A DNA stretch of 20,087 nt from Plantago elongata (Eukaryota; Streptophyta; Magnoliopsida; Lamiales; Plantaginaceae), in contig JAYMSP010003358.1 in assembly GCA_036897095.1 (NCBI GenBank), positions 1 to 20,087 of the forward strand, read 5' to 3'. Made by a program: the position numbers and the translations under genes. The notes under the pieces were generated by a model. That model was not told where the DNA came from and searched no databases. It worked only from the letters and a program-made list of their open reading frames with translations. Below, piece after piece: positions 1-10,497 of this stretch; the first letter of the stretch is position 1, and every line of letters begins with the position of its first letter.

Positions 1-492
1 TCACTCATGGTATGATCTTCTACATCCTAGGTCTTCCCGTTCCGTCATCTGGCTTATGTTCTTCATGTAGCATTCAGATCGAATGACTCTATGAAATTAC
101 ATCGACACTTCCACCTATTATGGGTAACGTAGGAGACATCTCTATTTTTCCCTCGGGGAATCTTTAGAATTCCCCCTGCGCTTTCAATTCGCCTCTAACC
201 ATCAAATGAAATGTGAATAACCCATCCTCTTCTCTTTGAAAGAAGGGGCTCTTCTGGTTCTGTCAGTGCTTGAAACAATTTTGTCTTCTCTGTATTACTA
301 TGTCTCTAGAGTCAATAATTTGATATGAGGAACTACTAAATTCAATCACTTGTTGCCACTACTCTTTAGTTTACTGTTGAGGTCTATCCTGTAGAGGTAC
401 TCCAATTAGATCAGTGATCGAATGCTAGGTTTCGTCGTAAACTTAATTGGTTACTTCCAATTACGTAAATCAATAGTTCAAACCGCACTCTT
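1..492. other. Unassigned sequence upstream of recognisable LTR
   Basis: I see no convincing coding region, RNA gene or repeat here. It lies where the U3 part of element A's 5' LTR should be, but I could not align it by eye with the matching part of the related LTR at 10887-12316. That similarity begins abruptly near 493. It may be a diverged U3, a different insertion or a rearranged flank. Confidence 0.4.
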
Positions 493-710
493 TAGAAGCT
501 AGGAAATAACTCAGGAGCAACATTTGGTTGGGAACCATTTGTTTGTAAGGATCTTAGAATAGGATATATTGTGAGGAGAACTCAATTGTCCGTTCTAGTG
601 AATTCCAGCTCTCAGAGCCGAAATGGACTAGTTGGAGGATTACGCCACCTCTATATAGCACTATACTTGTTGTGTTATTTACTATTTTCTATTTACATTC
701 CAGCATTATA

Positions 711-726
711 CACACACACACACACA
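711..726. repeat. (CA)8 microsatellite inside the LTR
   Basis: Eight CA units. The related minus-strand LTR has the corresponding GT-rich stretch near 11056-11072, so the microsatellite belongs to the LTR family. Confidence 0.85.
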
Positions 727-858
727 AACATTTACTACTGCAAAGCACAATCACATTTATCTATCGCTTAAGTCTTCCGCACTCTGAATTTAAGTATCAG
801 CAGCCCACCAGTTTCTAAGAAATAGTGTTTATCGACAAAAGTTTAAAAATACTATTCA

Positions 859-880
859 CCCCTCCCCCCCTCCCCCCTCT
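859..880. repeat. C-rich tract near the LTR end
   Basis: A run of C broken by single T residues follows ACTATTCA. The counterpart in the other LTR is the G run at 10922-10930. The two copies differ in length and interruption, as expected for slippage-prone DNA. Confidence 0.8.
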
Positions 881-916
881 CTAGTCTTTTCCTTTGACGT
901 TATCTGGACAAATGAG

Positions 917-928
917 TGGTATCAAAGC
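917..928 (+). other. Primer binding site, initiator-Met tRNA type
   Basis: TGGTATCAAAGC lies six bases after the LTR end. It matches the usual plant copia primer binding site TGGTATCAGAGC, complementary to the 3' end of initiator methionine tRNA, except for one G-to-A change. It fixes the LTR boundary and the plus orientation of element A. Confidence 0.8.
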
Positions 929-1031
929 AGAAGGTTCCCAAACCTTCTGCACTGAACCTCGATCCCCCATATAGATAATGGTTTTTGTCGCTTTCCGAGG
1001 AGATTTTAATTTGTGTGTTATGTGTGCAGGT

Positions 1032-3461
1032 ATGTCTCTGAGTGATGCTTCGATTCTGAAGCCCGAGAATTACGAGAAATGGAAGAACACCATGATGATG
1101 CATCTTGAAGCAATTAGTGATGAGATTATCTATGTCATCAAGGAAGGACCAATCAAGATCAGACAGCTCAAACAAGTCATTAGAGTGTGACATTAGAGAA
1201 ACACTGATGCTGAAGGTAGTAACACTTCGACTAGTGATTGTGGTTGTGTTGCTATTGGACAAGTTGAGTATGAAGAAAAATCTCGTAAACTCTGGACATC
1301 GGAAGATGTCAAGAGACACAGGTTGGATGGTCAAGCTCGTAACATCATCATTCGATCGACACCTGAGCATATACAGTGCAAACTGTGGTGTGCAAAAACG
1401 ACAAAAGTTGTTTGGCAACTGATTGAAGAAATTTGTGCCGGAAATGAGAAAATCAAGGAAAACAAGTTAGAAGTTCTGAAATTGAAGTTCCAAAACTTCA
1501 AACAGGGTCCCACTAAAACTCTGGAAGAACTTGATTTTCGGATTACTACTCTCATAGTGATATGGCTGCACTTGGAGAAAGTAATAGATATTCGATATCT
1601 GAGAAGGTGAAAACCATTGTCAGAAGTTTGAACCAAAATTGGGAACACACCCAATATTTCTACTTTAACCAGGGAATGCCACAAATAACTCCAGTGGAAC
1701 TCTTTTAACATTTAGCCACTGTGAACTATGAGACAACCTAACACGGATAGGCTGTAGTTGAAAAGTTGCAAAGTGTTTCTCTAGTCACCCAAGGTACTTC
1801 TGAAAAGAAGGATACCAGGGAAGTGTCTGAAGAAAATGCTCTTGTTGTGCGTCACATGAAGAAATATGTGAGTCAAGAGATAGAAAGGAGAAAAGCAAAA
1901 GAAAAAGCATCTCGGCCCAAACTACCATCAGTACAAGAACATCCAAATGACAACTTTCTGGATAACCCTACTCAGAAACCTGTTAGTGCTGAAGTCGCTG
2001 AAATTGGAAATGACATCTGCTTCTATTGTCAGAAACTCGGTCACTTCAAACGTGATTTTCGTACTTTTAACAAGCTTAAGACGGGTGACAAAAAGGAGAG
2101 AAGAACTTTCAAAAGAACTTAGAGGGCCTTGCTCACTGAAGAGAGAAAGACGATCCAAATTCAACTGGATACTCTGGATATTGAGTCAGATTCTGAAGAT
2201 GAGGATTCATATGACTTAAAACTACCATCACCAGAATTGTGCCGGATTACTCATGATGTAATTGACTTTGGCCAGACGAAGTATGACATGTGTGGAGTCG
2301 ATGAGATCGTAAGTCCCGACATCTCCAACATTGAAGGATGTCTTATGGCTGATGAGGCAATAAATACATCACAGTTCTTGTACTACGAAAGTGATGATAA
2401 CGGTATCAAGGATATTGGTCAAGAGTGAACTTCATCGATATGAGAGAGATTTTTTTGTTGCTGAGTCAAAGACAAAATTTCTGGAAGAATGCAAAGAAAT
2501 TCTTGAAAAAGATATTTCTAATTTGACCAAGGTATCTATGATAAAGGACGCTGAAATAGCATCTCTGAAGTCTCAAATACCGGAGAATGAAAATTCTCAT
2601 GAGCTAGCCTTGAATGAGCTAAATGAGAAGTTGAAGAAGTTTCTTTCTGAAAATGATGAACTCAAAAAGAAAGAGGTTTCCTTCAAATCATTTGTCAAAG
2701 CTAGTTACACTCAAACGGAGGTTCAATCTTATATGAGAGACCCATCTGATAAAGGAGGACTTGGACTTGACGTCCAATCAAATAATTCCACTCCTCTGAG
2801 AAAGAGTAATGGAAGGTTGACCTTTGTAAAAATTCAACATAAAGGTTCCAAAGAAACCTATAGCATTTGTCAGAACGCAAAGGTTCTTGACAAAGGTAAA
2901 GCAGTTACGATCAAACCTTTGAAAGAACAACAAGCCCCAAAGAAACTTGTGGAAATGGTTTCTAAAAAGAAAGATGATCCTATGACTTGTGATCATCCAC
3001 AATGTTGTATCACTAGAAAGGGAAGCATCACTGGTCTAGGTGTATTTCCTATTGTACCTTTCTATGGATATAGGGATGATGCAGAAACTAGTGAGGCTGC
3101 TGAAAATCGTGTTAAGAAAGTCAATGTTGCTTGAAATGGCATTAGCTATCGTGCTATCGGGAAGGTCCTCATGCAAAAATATAAGGAAGGACTAGAACAA
3201 TGGTGGAAAGCTAGAAATGCTTATAGAAATCATCAGAAGTGGAAGCAATCGCAAGTCAAACCTGGCCGGTTTCTGAAGCCACCACGAGGAACACCAAGGA
3301 ACACTACAAGAAGGAAGATCGATCTAAGATCCGATGATTCTAGAATTCCTCATTGTGTTCCAAGTAGACAAAAACCTACTCCTAAGAGAATCATTCAGAA
3401 ATGGATTCCCACTGGAAGAACGTTTAGTCTAAATGGTTCTGTTTCTGAGGCACGTACCTAA
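1032..3461 (+). pseudogene. Broken gag of Sirevirus-like copia element A
   Basis: This is a decayed capsid/nucleocapsid gene read in several frames. From the ATG at 1032, SDASILKPENYEKWKNTM is typical of the N-terminus of plant copia gag. Stops occur near 1188 and 1194, and the frame then continues to 1610 with gag-like helical sequence (TAKE-type segment around 1390-1440). A second frame runs from about 1766 to 2428 with one internal stop (2120-2122). It carries a CCHC zinc knuckle (CFYCQKLGHFKRDF, from 2018) whose last Cys is Phe (codon 2057-2059). A third frame (about 2391-3134, then 3171-3461) holds a Lys/Glu-rich likely coiled coil and a basic C-terminus. The roughly 2.4-kb span fits the long gag of Sireviruses better than that of other copia lineages. 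It cannot make a full-length product. Confidence 0.8.
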
Positions 3462-3508
3462 CTCCTGCTTCCTGTTTTATGCAGGAGGCGTAATGGACTT
3501 AGGCTCAA

Positions 3509-3761
3509 TGGCTATTTGATAGTGGATGCGGGAAGCACATGACAGGAGACAAAGCAAATTTGGTCGATTACAGAGTAAATGATACTGGACCAAACATCAG
3601 GTTTGCTGGAGGAGAATTAAATTCTTCTATAGCATTTGGCAACATCAAACTGGGATCCCTTAAAATCTCGGACGTGTTACATGTTAAAGGTTTGAAATAT
3701 AATCTTCTAAGCATGAGCCAGTTTGCAGATAGGGGAAATTAGGTGAAGATCAAATCGAAAT
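3509..3761 (+). pseudogene. pol start of element A: aspartic protease and pre-integrase
   Basis: The reading WLFDSGCGKHMTGDK starts at 3509. The DSG triad at 3518-3526 is the active-site motif of copia aspartic proteases, and the DSGC.KHMTG context is typical. It continues through the usual gag-pre-integrase approach (DVLHVKGLKYNLLSMSQ) to a stop near 3740. A TAG at 3500-3502 lies just upstream in frame. The domain is then cut by the CACTA insertion at 3762 and resumes at 10793. In an intact element the integrase, RT and RNase H would follow; none of these belonging to element A is in the window. Confidence 0.85.
3758..3761. repeat. Left target-site duplication (AAAT) of CACTA element
   Basis: AAAT directly precedes the CACTA terminus and is repeated exactly after the TAGTG terminus at 10793-10796. 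It marks the insertion point inside element A's pol. Confidence 0.75.
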
Positions 3762-3773
3762 CACTACAAGAAG
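3762..3773 (+). repeat. Left terminal inverted repeat of CACTA element
   Basis: CACTACAAGAAG. It pairs with the right end (CACTAGAAAAAT read inward) at 9 of 12 positions, including the diagnostic CACTA. Confidence 0.85.
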
Positions 3774-3783
3774 TGTTGGAAAC

Positions 3784-4063
3784 AGCGACGGAAACAGCGA
3801 CAACTGTTATTCGTCGCTATTTCTAGTGACAGACCAGTGACAAATTTAGCGTTTACGCTCAATTCGTCAGATAAGATTCATTAGTTCGTCGCTATCCAGC
3901 GACGAACTACTCATTCGTCGTTGAATAGCGATGAAACAGGGACGGATAAAGTATCTGTCCCTATTTTTATTTTAAAAAAGATATTAAAAAAGGCGAGGCA
4001 AACTCGCAAATCGAGTTCACCTCAGCGACGAACTCAGTGAAGGATAGCCTATCCGTCGCTGAG
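3784..4063. repeat. Left subterminal repeat cluster
   Basis: Several direct and inverted copies of an AGCGACG/CGTCGCT motif occur, near 3784, 3796, 3811, 3887, 3898, 3916, 4024 and 4054. In En/Spm elements such subterminal motifs bind the element-encoded TNPA protein. That role here is inferred from position and repetition. Confidence 0.8.
4021..4063. repeat. Perfect hairpin in left subterminal region
   Basis: CTCAGCGACG (4021-4030) pairs perfectly with CGTCGCTGAG (4054-4063). The loop holds a second inverted pair, GGATAG (4042-4047) and CTATCC (4049-4054). Confidence 0.85.
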
Positions 4064-4796
4064 ACGAAATAATGAAAGGCAGCGAGATGAGTAGAAGCTC
4101 ATTCTCCCTACCTCTTCTTTACTCCTCCCTTCCTTTCTCCGATTCCGGCCATTCCCTCTCGAATCCAACCAAACTTGGATTGTATTCTAAGATCTTGGGA
4201 CAAGGAGCTCGGGTGGTGTACGAATTTCAACTTTCATCTGCTTATTTCTCCGTAATCGAAGATATTTTGGCTAAAACACTAATTTTATAAAATTTGGGGA
4301 TCTTGTAATTTTCGACTAATTTGATCAATTGCATGTTTATATGAAGTATGTAGTAGCTAGATTAGGTAATATTATGTATTTTGTTAACTTTGATATTTAA
4401 AAATTGATATGTATGAAGTATGAAGTTGTTTTATTTTGATATTTTGGCAAATGCAGTATGATGAAGAAGTAGTTGAGTGTAAAATTTGAGGATTTTCTTG
4501 ATAGTGGTGAATTTTGTTAATCTTTACTAGGTTGGGCAATTGTACGTTTTGGGGAACAATGTTATATACTAGCTTGTTAAACATAATTTGATATGAACCA
4601 TTGGATTGTATTTTAATATAATGTTGATAATGGAGTAGTGGTAGTTTCAATTTAGTGTTTTAGAGACAATTTGGTTTTGAAAATGAATGTGATATATACT
4701 AGCTAATGCTTTTGTGGGAAATACACGTAACAAATTGGAATGTAGTCAAATGTAGTAAATCTAATAAATTTAGACGTGTCAAGTTAAAAAAATCGA
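4064..4796 (+). other. CACTA leader/intron-like sequence without recognised coding
   Basis: The first part (to about 4290) is open in one frame but has no family resemblance and is probably untranslated leader. From about 4290 the sequence is AT-rich and stop-filled, like an intron. The motif GAAGTATGTAGTAGCTAG at 4343-4360 recurs at 5213-5230 and seems to start a local duplication. Confidence 0.5.
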
Positions 4797-5090
4797 ATGA
4801 CCACGAATCGTTCATGGATGTATCATTGTACTATAAATGGAAGAGTACAATCGAGTTTTATTAAAGTGGTTGAGGATTTCATTGCATTTTCATTGGCACA
4901 TCCGACTTTTGTGATTGGAGGTTGATAAAGTACCCTTGCAAATTAGAAGCATGATGTAAAAAATAATTTCTGACTTCTACAACGGTAGTCGAACACCTGA
5001 ACTGTAATGGGTTCATGCCGAAGTATATGGTTTGGAATAATCATGGTGATGAACCAACATTTGAAATGCGAGATTTAAAATGGAGGGAGA
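4797..5090 (+). pseudogene. Transposase-associated domain, first copy
   Basis: From the ATG at 4797, TTNRSWMYHCTINGRVQSSF followed by IKVVEDFIAF has the conserved layout of the plant transposase-associated domain (DR.WMY...G......F..G...F..FA). In CACTA elements this domain sits before the TNP2 transposase. The rest, after a frameshift near 4925, reads KYPCK...CKK...VVEHLNCNGFMPKYMVWNNHG, matching the domain's Cys/His second half (CPC..CKN...H....GF...Y..W..HG). Two in-frame stops break it. A second, shorter copy lies at 5526. Confidence 0.75.
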
Positions 5091-5525
5091 TACGGGGGTT
5101 AAGATTGCCTATTCAGTGGTGGAATGAGCTCGGAGTATGTGCATGGCATAGATGAGGATGTAGGTTTTGTGGTCTCTAGTTGTAGAACGAAATTAGGGGC
5201 CGGATGATATAAGAAGTATGTAGTAGCTAGTTCATGTACCACATTATTAAAATTAGTTAATTTTGGCTCGGATATGTACTAGGATTATCTTAATTAGTGC
5301 TAACTGTGAAGTGCATGTAATTTATAAAACTCTACAACTATTGTAATGTGAAAAGCATATATTTTATATATTGGTATTTCGTAATGAAGTAACTTTGTAA
5401 TATAATTGTAATGTGAAATGCATTTTATCCATTACAAATTCTTAACCTATCTGAATGAATTAATAATGGAAATAAGTAATGCAAAACATATTATAAATCT
5501 AATACATTGAGACGCAAGTTAAGTA

Positions 5526-5635
5526 TGAATCCTGATCGTGAGTGGATGCATTCGCGCACTATTTGTGTTCAGTCTAGTTTTATGTAAGGGGTTGAAGGGT
5601 TCATCGCTTTTGCATTTTCACATAGTGCTTGTTTG
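5526..5635 (+). pseudogene. Transposase-associated domain, second (partial) copy
   Basis: The reading NPDREWMHSRTICVQSSFM, a stop, then GVEGFIAFAFSH repeats the first half of the domain seen at 4797. The Cys-containing second half is not recognisable after it. The sequence passes within 60 bp to Lys/Arg-rich text and then the TNP2 core. The copy is closer to the family consensus in places (DREWMHSR), so it may be the original and the upstream copy the duplicate, or the reverse. Confidence 0.7.
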
Positions 5636-5689
5636 AGTTGGGGGGAAGATGAAGTGCGAGAGGAAAATGCTACTGCTAATAAAATGCGA

Positions 5690-7414
5690 TGGCACAAGGA
5701 AAGAGTACGAGAGGGGATGTAGGTGGTAGAATGGAGCATCCATCTGACTCACTGTCATGGAGGAAGTTCGATAAGATATACCGAATTTCGCAGTCGAGTC
5801 TAGAAATGTACGATTGTGGCTTTGTACAGATTGTTTTAATTCATTTGGAGGTGACCAGAAGTACTCTTGTTGACCAGTTATGATGACACCATACAACCTG
5901 CCCCCGGGTGAATGCATAAATGAACCGTTCATGTTTTTGACTGCTTTGGTGCCTGGGCTAAATGATCTAGGAAAAGTTGGATGTATTTTTGTAGCCTCTT
6001 ATCAAGGATCTTAGATTATTCATCTGTGGGGAAATGGTATCCCAGCATACGATGTGTCAACGAAGAAGAACTTTACATTGAGAGTTGCACTATTGTGGAA
6101 TGTTAGTGACTTTCCTGCCTACTCCATGCTATCTAGAAGAAAAACTATGGGGTTTAATGCTTGTCCTCATTGTATGAAAGACACTAATGATTTTAGATTG
6201 AAGGAGAGCGGGAAGGAATGCTGGTTTGATTGTCATCGTAGGTTTCTACGAAAGAATCATCCTTTCAGGAAGAACAAGACTCAATTCTGAAAGAACAAAG
6301 TAAAGTTGCAAGACCCTAGGATTCGTCTTACTAGTTCACAAATACTAGCGGAGATGGATGAGCTAGGTCTTATGGAAGTGATTGAAATTGGGGCGGAGAA
6401 ACACAGTAAGAAAATTGCAAACAAATGTGGATGGAAGAAGAGAAGCATCTTCTGGGACTTGCCTTACTGGAGCAGTCTTCACATGTTAGATTTCATGCAC
6501 ATTGAGAAGAACGTATTTGAGAACTGCTTCAACACGATTTGCAACATTCTTGGAAAAACAAAGGATACTGCTAAATCTAGAACCGATTTGGACACATGGT
6601 GTAGAAGGCCTGAGTTGACAAAGTAGAATGACAAAGGGCAATGGCCCAGGGCATGTTACACAATCGACACTCAAGCTAGGAACAAATTGTTTGATTGGAT
6701 GAAGGGATTGAAGTTTCCCGACAATTATTCATCGAATTTGGGGCAGTGTGTAGATTTGAAGAAGACACATATGTTCGGAATGAAGAGTCATTACTGTCAT
6801 GTGTTCATGGAGAGGCTTATACCCGTAGAATTTCATGAACTACTGCCTAAACCTGTATGGTGTGCTCTTACAGAGTTGAGCTTATTTTTTAAGAATTTGG
6901 GCAGCAGGGTGGTTGACGATGAAGTGTTAACAAATCTTGAAAGCAACATTCCTTTGATTCTATGCTAAGTCGAGCATATCTTGCCACCTAGCTTCTTTGA
7001 TTATATGGAGTACTTGCCCATTCACCTCCCATGAAGCGAGGCTTGTTGCACCAGTACAATGTCGTTGGATGTATCCATTTGAGAGGTTCTTGGGAAAGTT
7101 GAAGAAGAATGTCAGCAACAAAGGTAAGCCTGAGGATCGATGGCCAATGCATACATTCGAGAGGAATCTGCCACCTTTTGCTCCTACTACTTTGGTGATC
7201 ACGTCCCAACAAAGGCATCTAGGCGGGCAAGAAATGCAGACACATACAAAGTTCAAGAGGATGATGACATTTCCCTTTAAGTTTTTAGGGTGTCAGGGAG
7301 ACCTATGGGACAAGAAAAGAAATTAATGATGGATGATAAGGAAATGAAGGCAGCCCAATACTATCTCCTCTCGAATTGTGAAGAAGTTGATCCATACATG
7401 GAGATATTTGCTAA
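5690..7414 (+). pseudogene. TNP2-like CACTA transposase core with DUF4218 region (broken)
   Basis: This is the catalytic subunit type of En/Spm elements, acting in the nucleus to cut element ends. Recognisable segments in order are: a WRKFDKIY segment (5760s), CFNSFGGDQKYSC...PVMMTPYNLPP (from about 5832), NEPFMFLTALVPG, a GNGIPAYDVSTKKNFTLRVA block (from about 6030), a CPHC...C..CHRRFLRKNHPFRKNK block, and SLHMLDFMHIEKNVFEN. DUF4218-type text follows (PIHL...RLVAPVQCRWMYPFERFLGK, then SMANAYIREESATFCSYYF). Most is in one frame with stops at 5871, 6012, 6288, 6624, 6966 and 7278, plus a two-way frameshift between about 7030 and 7134. A GTAAGT donor follows at 7415. Several stops look like single-base changes (for example Trp to TGA at 5871). 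It is not functional as it stands. Confidence 0.88.
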
Positions 7415-7496
7415 GTAAGTAGTTTTTTCTTTAATGAGACCAACTAAGTTTAACTTATAACTAATTAATAATAAAATTTGATACATTTCCACCGAG

Positions 7497-8227
7497 AGTT
7501 CAAAGAGCGTTCTCTTGAGACGAATCCAATACTAGCAGATGATGAGATCGAAAACCAGCTTGATGATGTGTTGCATGTAAAATTTTCACCTTGGTTCAAG
7601 GCATATGTTCGAGACCCTGTTAACAATATCTAATGTGATTACATAAAATCTCTATGAGAGGGACCAAACAGACAAGTTTCTACATTCTCCTCGTACATTG
7701 TTAATGGTCTGAGGTTCCACATGATTAACTCAAATACGAACAAGGCTACAACGAATTCTGGGGTGTGCGTTAGTGGGAAATATATGTGTGATATTTTTGA
7801 TTACTATGGGAGGTTGAAACGAGTTGTGCGGCTCGAATATCCTGGTTTGCCTTTGAATAGAAGATATATGTTCGATGTTGATTGGGATGATCCTACTCCT
7901 ATTACTGGTACAAGGAGGAACGAGCAATATGAGATGGTTGACATTAATTGTAGGAGGAAGTATGACAAGTATGAACCATTTATCTTGGCTACTCAAGCAC
8001 GATAAGTGATATTCATTGAATATCCAAGCTTAAAACAAGACAAGGCAGACTTGTTGACTGCGATACATATTCGTGCCCACTCCAAAGTTAAATACATTCG
8101 TAAATATGACTTAATCACCAACTCGTTCCAACAAGAGGACATTGATGAATATGCTAGAAAATCCGTGCAGGCAAGGGAAGAGTTCATAGAACTAAATGAA
8201 AATGTATATGTAGATCTTGCCACATGA
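7497..8227 (+). pseudogene. DUF4216 C-terminal exon of the CACTA transposase (broken)
   Basis: After an 80-bp AT-rich intron (donor 7415, acceptor near 7496), FKERSLETNPILADDEI opens the linker. From about 7721 comes a clear DUF4216 module: VCVSGKYMCDIFDYYGRLKR, VVRLEYPGLPLNRRYMFDVD, WDDPTPITGTRR, YDKYEPFILATQA, then YPSLKQDKADLLTAI. DUF4216 is found C-terminal to TNP2 and DUF4218 in plant CACTA transposases; its role is not established. Stops at about 7633, 7654 and 8003 break it. The end at 8225-8227 is a TGA after NENVYVDLAT, close to where the family's proteins usually end. Confidence 0.85.
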
Positions 8228-8388
8228 GATGATGTCGAAAGTATGTGTATATTATGTGTTTGCATTCTCTTAGTTGATGATTTACCAATATTTATGTGAT
8301 TTATTATGTGTCAAACTCTTATGTTAATTTGCAAGTTCACGATACATTTACCTACACGTTATACGTATTTCTTCTATTTATTTGCATA

Positions 8389-10229
8389 TGCCGCGACGTA
8401 GGTGGCCGACATACCATCCCCCCTTCTCATGGAGCGAGTGGATCTGGAACACCACTTTCTAATTCTCACGGTACTGGTTCTGAGTCTCCCTTCGAGGAGG
8501 GGTCGAGCAGCCAGAGCCATATTCCAGAGACTCCACGTGGCTCGAGTCCTGGTCAGACACCTCATGATGCTGGTGGCCCACGTACTGATCCTTGGGCTAA
8601 TTTACCCCCTGATGATTGCCCATATACAACCTTTGAGTGCGGTGCCAAGTTGAAGAACAAGCCGGTTCTGTTCCACATCAGCAAAGATCAGTAAGCTCTA
8701 TATATGCACTTGTACTCTATTTATTGTACTTGTATATACAAATTTCACATGTAATGGATTATTATTTTGGATCTCACTCACTCGTAACAGTTTCTGGCCC
8801 GATGATGCCCACGGAGCACTCACTCAGGCCTTTCATTCGAGGATGGAGTTACCGGGACAGGGCGGGGAGAAGTGGTCAATTCTCTCAAATGACATGAAGG
8901 GGTACTACTTCGATGAGGTCAGGGTAAGCTTAAAACATTACAAGTGTTAAGTTGTTGCTTGTGTGTAATTTTCGTTGATTTGTGTGGTATGTTAGCCATT
9001 GTACTTGGGTGATATATTAGTCACCATTGTGTTAGTAAATTTTAAGACAATATGAGTGGTGTGTTAGCCACTATATGTGAGTGGTATGTTAGACCTGTAC
9101 TTGGGTGATATGTTAGTCACAATTATGTTAGTAAATTTTAGGACAATATGAGTGGTATGTTAGCCACTATACTTGGGTGATATGCACTTATTACAATGTG
9201 ATAATTCGATTACGTTCTATTGCTTGTTCCATTTGGCTTACGTAGTGTCATTTATATTTTGTGGGGAATGTTGTAGAAAAAGTACTACATCCCCAATGCT
9301 TTACTTCCTCAGCTGTGGGATACTTTTTAGACCGTAGGGTTAAACCAATACAGAAAGATCATTAGTGCTGGAAAGAAGCTCTGGAAAACTCAGAAAAAGA
9401 GGGAAAAATGGATAGGGGAAGACACCCTCCCCTTGTGGGCGTAATACTGGCACGACCCAGTTGTAGTTGATGCAACTTGGAAAAATAAGCAAAATTGATT
9501 GTTTAATCGACTGGTGGTATTGGCACATCTATACACCTACTAGAGACCCGAACAGCTATCACAAATTACACGATAAAGGTTAGTGATTAATGGTACTTAC
9601 TAGTTTTGTGTTTTCATTCGATTTATCCTTGGTGTTATTCTATTCTATTCCGAAGCTACCGATTAACTTACTACTTTGTTTCTTGTATAAATGTTTGTTA
9701 AATAGGTTCAGTCAGCTGATGATCCTAGGCCTGCGTACGATTACTTCAAGAAGGCCAAGTAGAGGAAGGATGGTGTTTGGATAGACAACAAAGCTGAGAC
9801 CATTGCGGTATGTTTCTTAATGTTTTATTTAAGGTCTACATTACTACTTCTGTGTATTTCAAGATATTGTATCTTATTTACTATATGCAATTTCATTCCA
9901 CATGATGAGGTGGATAGGAGGATCAATGGTCGGGACCTCTCCATTGAAGAACAAAACAAAATCTTCTTCGTGGTCAACCCATTGGACGATAGGGGTCGAG
10001 TTTATGGAGTTGGTAGTCCAGCTACTTCGCTGGAACTTGGCAGCTAGAATAACGCTCTACTCTTTACACACAAAGCCAGGTCGATCGGATGATGACTCCA
10101 ATGCATAGGCAGATTTAGGAGTTACTTGACAACCAGACTCATCTACAGACTCAAATGGACTCTTTCCAAAAACAACTTCGATCTGAATCACCTCCATCGT
10201 CTTCTGATCACATTATGGATTAGTACTTG
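8389..10229 (+). pseudogene. Second CACTA gene, plant En/Spm transposase family (broken)
   Basis: This resembles the Ptta/En/Spm family protein encoded 3' of TNP2, which may supply DNA binding like TNPA. The first exon is Ser/Gly/Pro-rich (SHGASGSG, GSSSQSHIPETPRGSS) and ends at a clean GTAAGC donor (8691). The next exon (8791-8923) reads FWPDDAHGALTQAFHSRMEL to KGYYFDEVR in phase with the first, with another GTAAGC donor at 8924. A third begins at 9277 (KKYYIPNALLPQLWDTF) with stops at 9328 and further on, then KREKWIGEDTLPLW. Exon 9706-9807 gives PRPAYDYFKKAK, a stop, RKDGVWIDNKAETIA, the family's hallmark segment. The last part (about 9900-10045) includes VYGVGSPATSLELGS. The true start is unclear; the ATG at 8389 is out of frame with the open part. 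Confidence 0.78.
8983..9184. repeat. Tandem repeat in CACTA intron, unit about 96 bp
   Basis: The block starting GTACTTGGGTGATAT at 9001 recurs at 9097 with few changes. A shorter subrepeat, GTGGTATGTTAGCC, occurs at 8983, 9056, 9081 and 9152 (with small variation). There are about two full units plus a partial one, inside the intron between the exons ending at 8923 and starting at 9277. Confidence 0.85.
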
Positions 10230-10497
10230 TTTTTAATTTTTTGGACGGATTATTAGGTACTTCTGTTTCATTTTTTTCCTCAGATGATTAGGTACTTGTG
10301 TTCTATTTTGTTTACGGATTCTTCGTTACGCTTAGTTCGTATGGATGTTTACCATTACATTTTAATACTTTTTATTCGACGAATCACTTTTATTACATTT
10401 CACTACGTTATCGAGTTATATTATTATACACTATTATTGGGTGAAAATAGGTGACAAAAACAGGAAATTTTAATATTAAAATAAAGGGTCCCAGGTC
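10218..10497. other. AT-rich 3' part of CACTA element
   Basis: T-rich sequence after the second gene, probably its 3' untranslated part. A motif like GATTAGGTACTTSTGTT recurs loosely at about 10218, 10250 and 10287. I see nothing coding. Confidence 0.5.

Larger units (their letters stand above)
493..910 (+). repeat. Partial 5' LTR (R/U5 side) of copia element A
   Basis: This segment matches, in inverted orientation, the LTR end at 10887 to about 11296. Shared blocks include AGAAGCTAGG, CATTTGGTTGGGAACCATTT, TTAGTTGGAGGATTA-like text, a CA/GT microsatellite, ATCTATCGCTTAA, and ACTATTCACC followed by a C-rich run. It ends in ...GGACA just before a primer binding site, as an LTR should. By eye the match is high but clearly diverged, with many substitutions and small indels. 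Only the 3' part of the LTR is recognisable. Confidence 0.8.

Noticed and set aside
571..771. Open frame of 66 codons on the plus strand
   Set aside because: It lies wholly in the LTR fragment and runs through the CA microsatellite (THTHTN); low complexity, no family resemblance.
900..1711. Minus-strand open frames of 172 and 126 codons
   Set aside because: They are antisense to recognisable gag text on the plus strand.
4072..4290. 72-codon plus-strand frame after the left CACTA hairpin
   Set aside because: Composition is leader-like, with no match to known CACTA proteins; kept as untranslated sequence.
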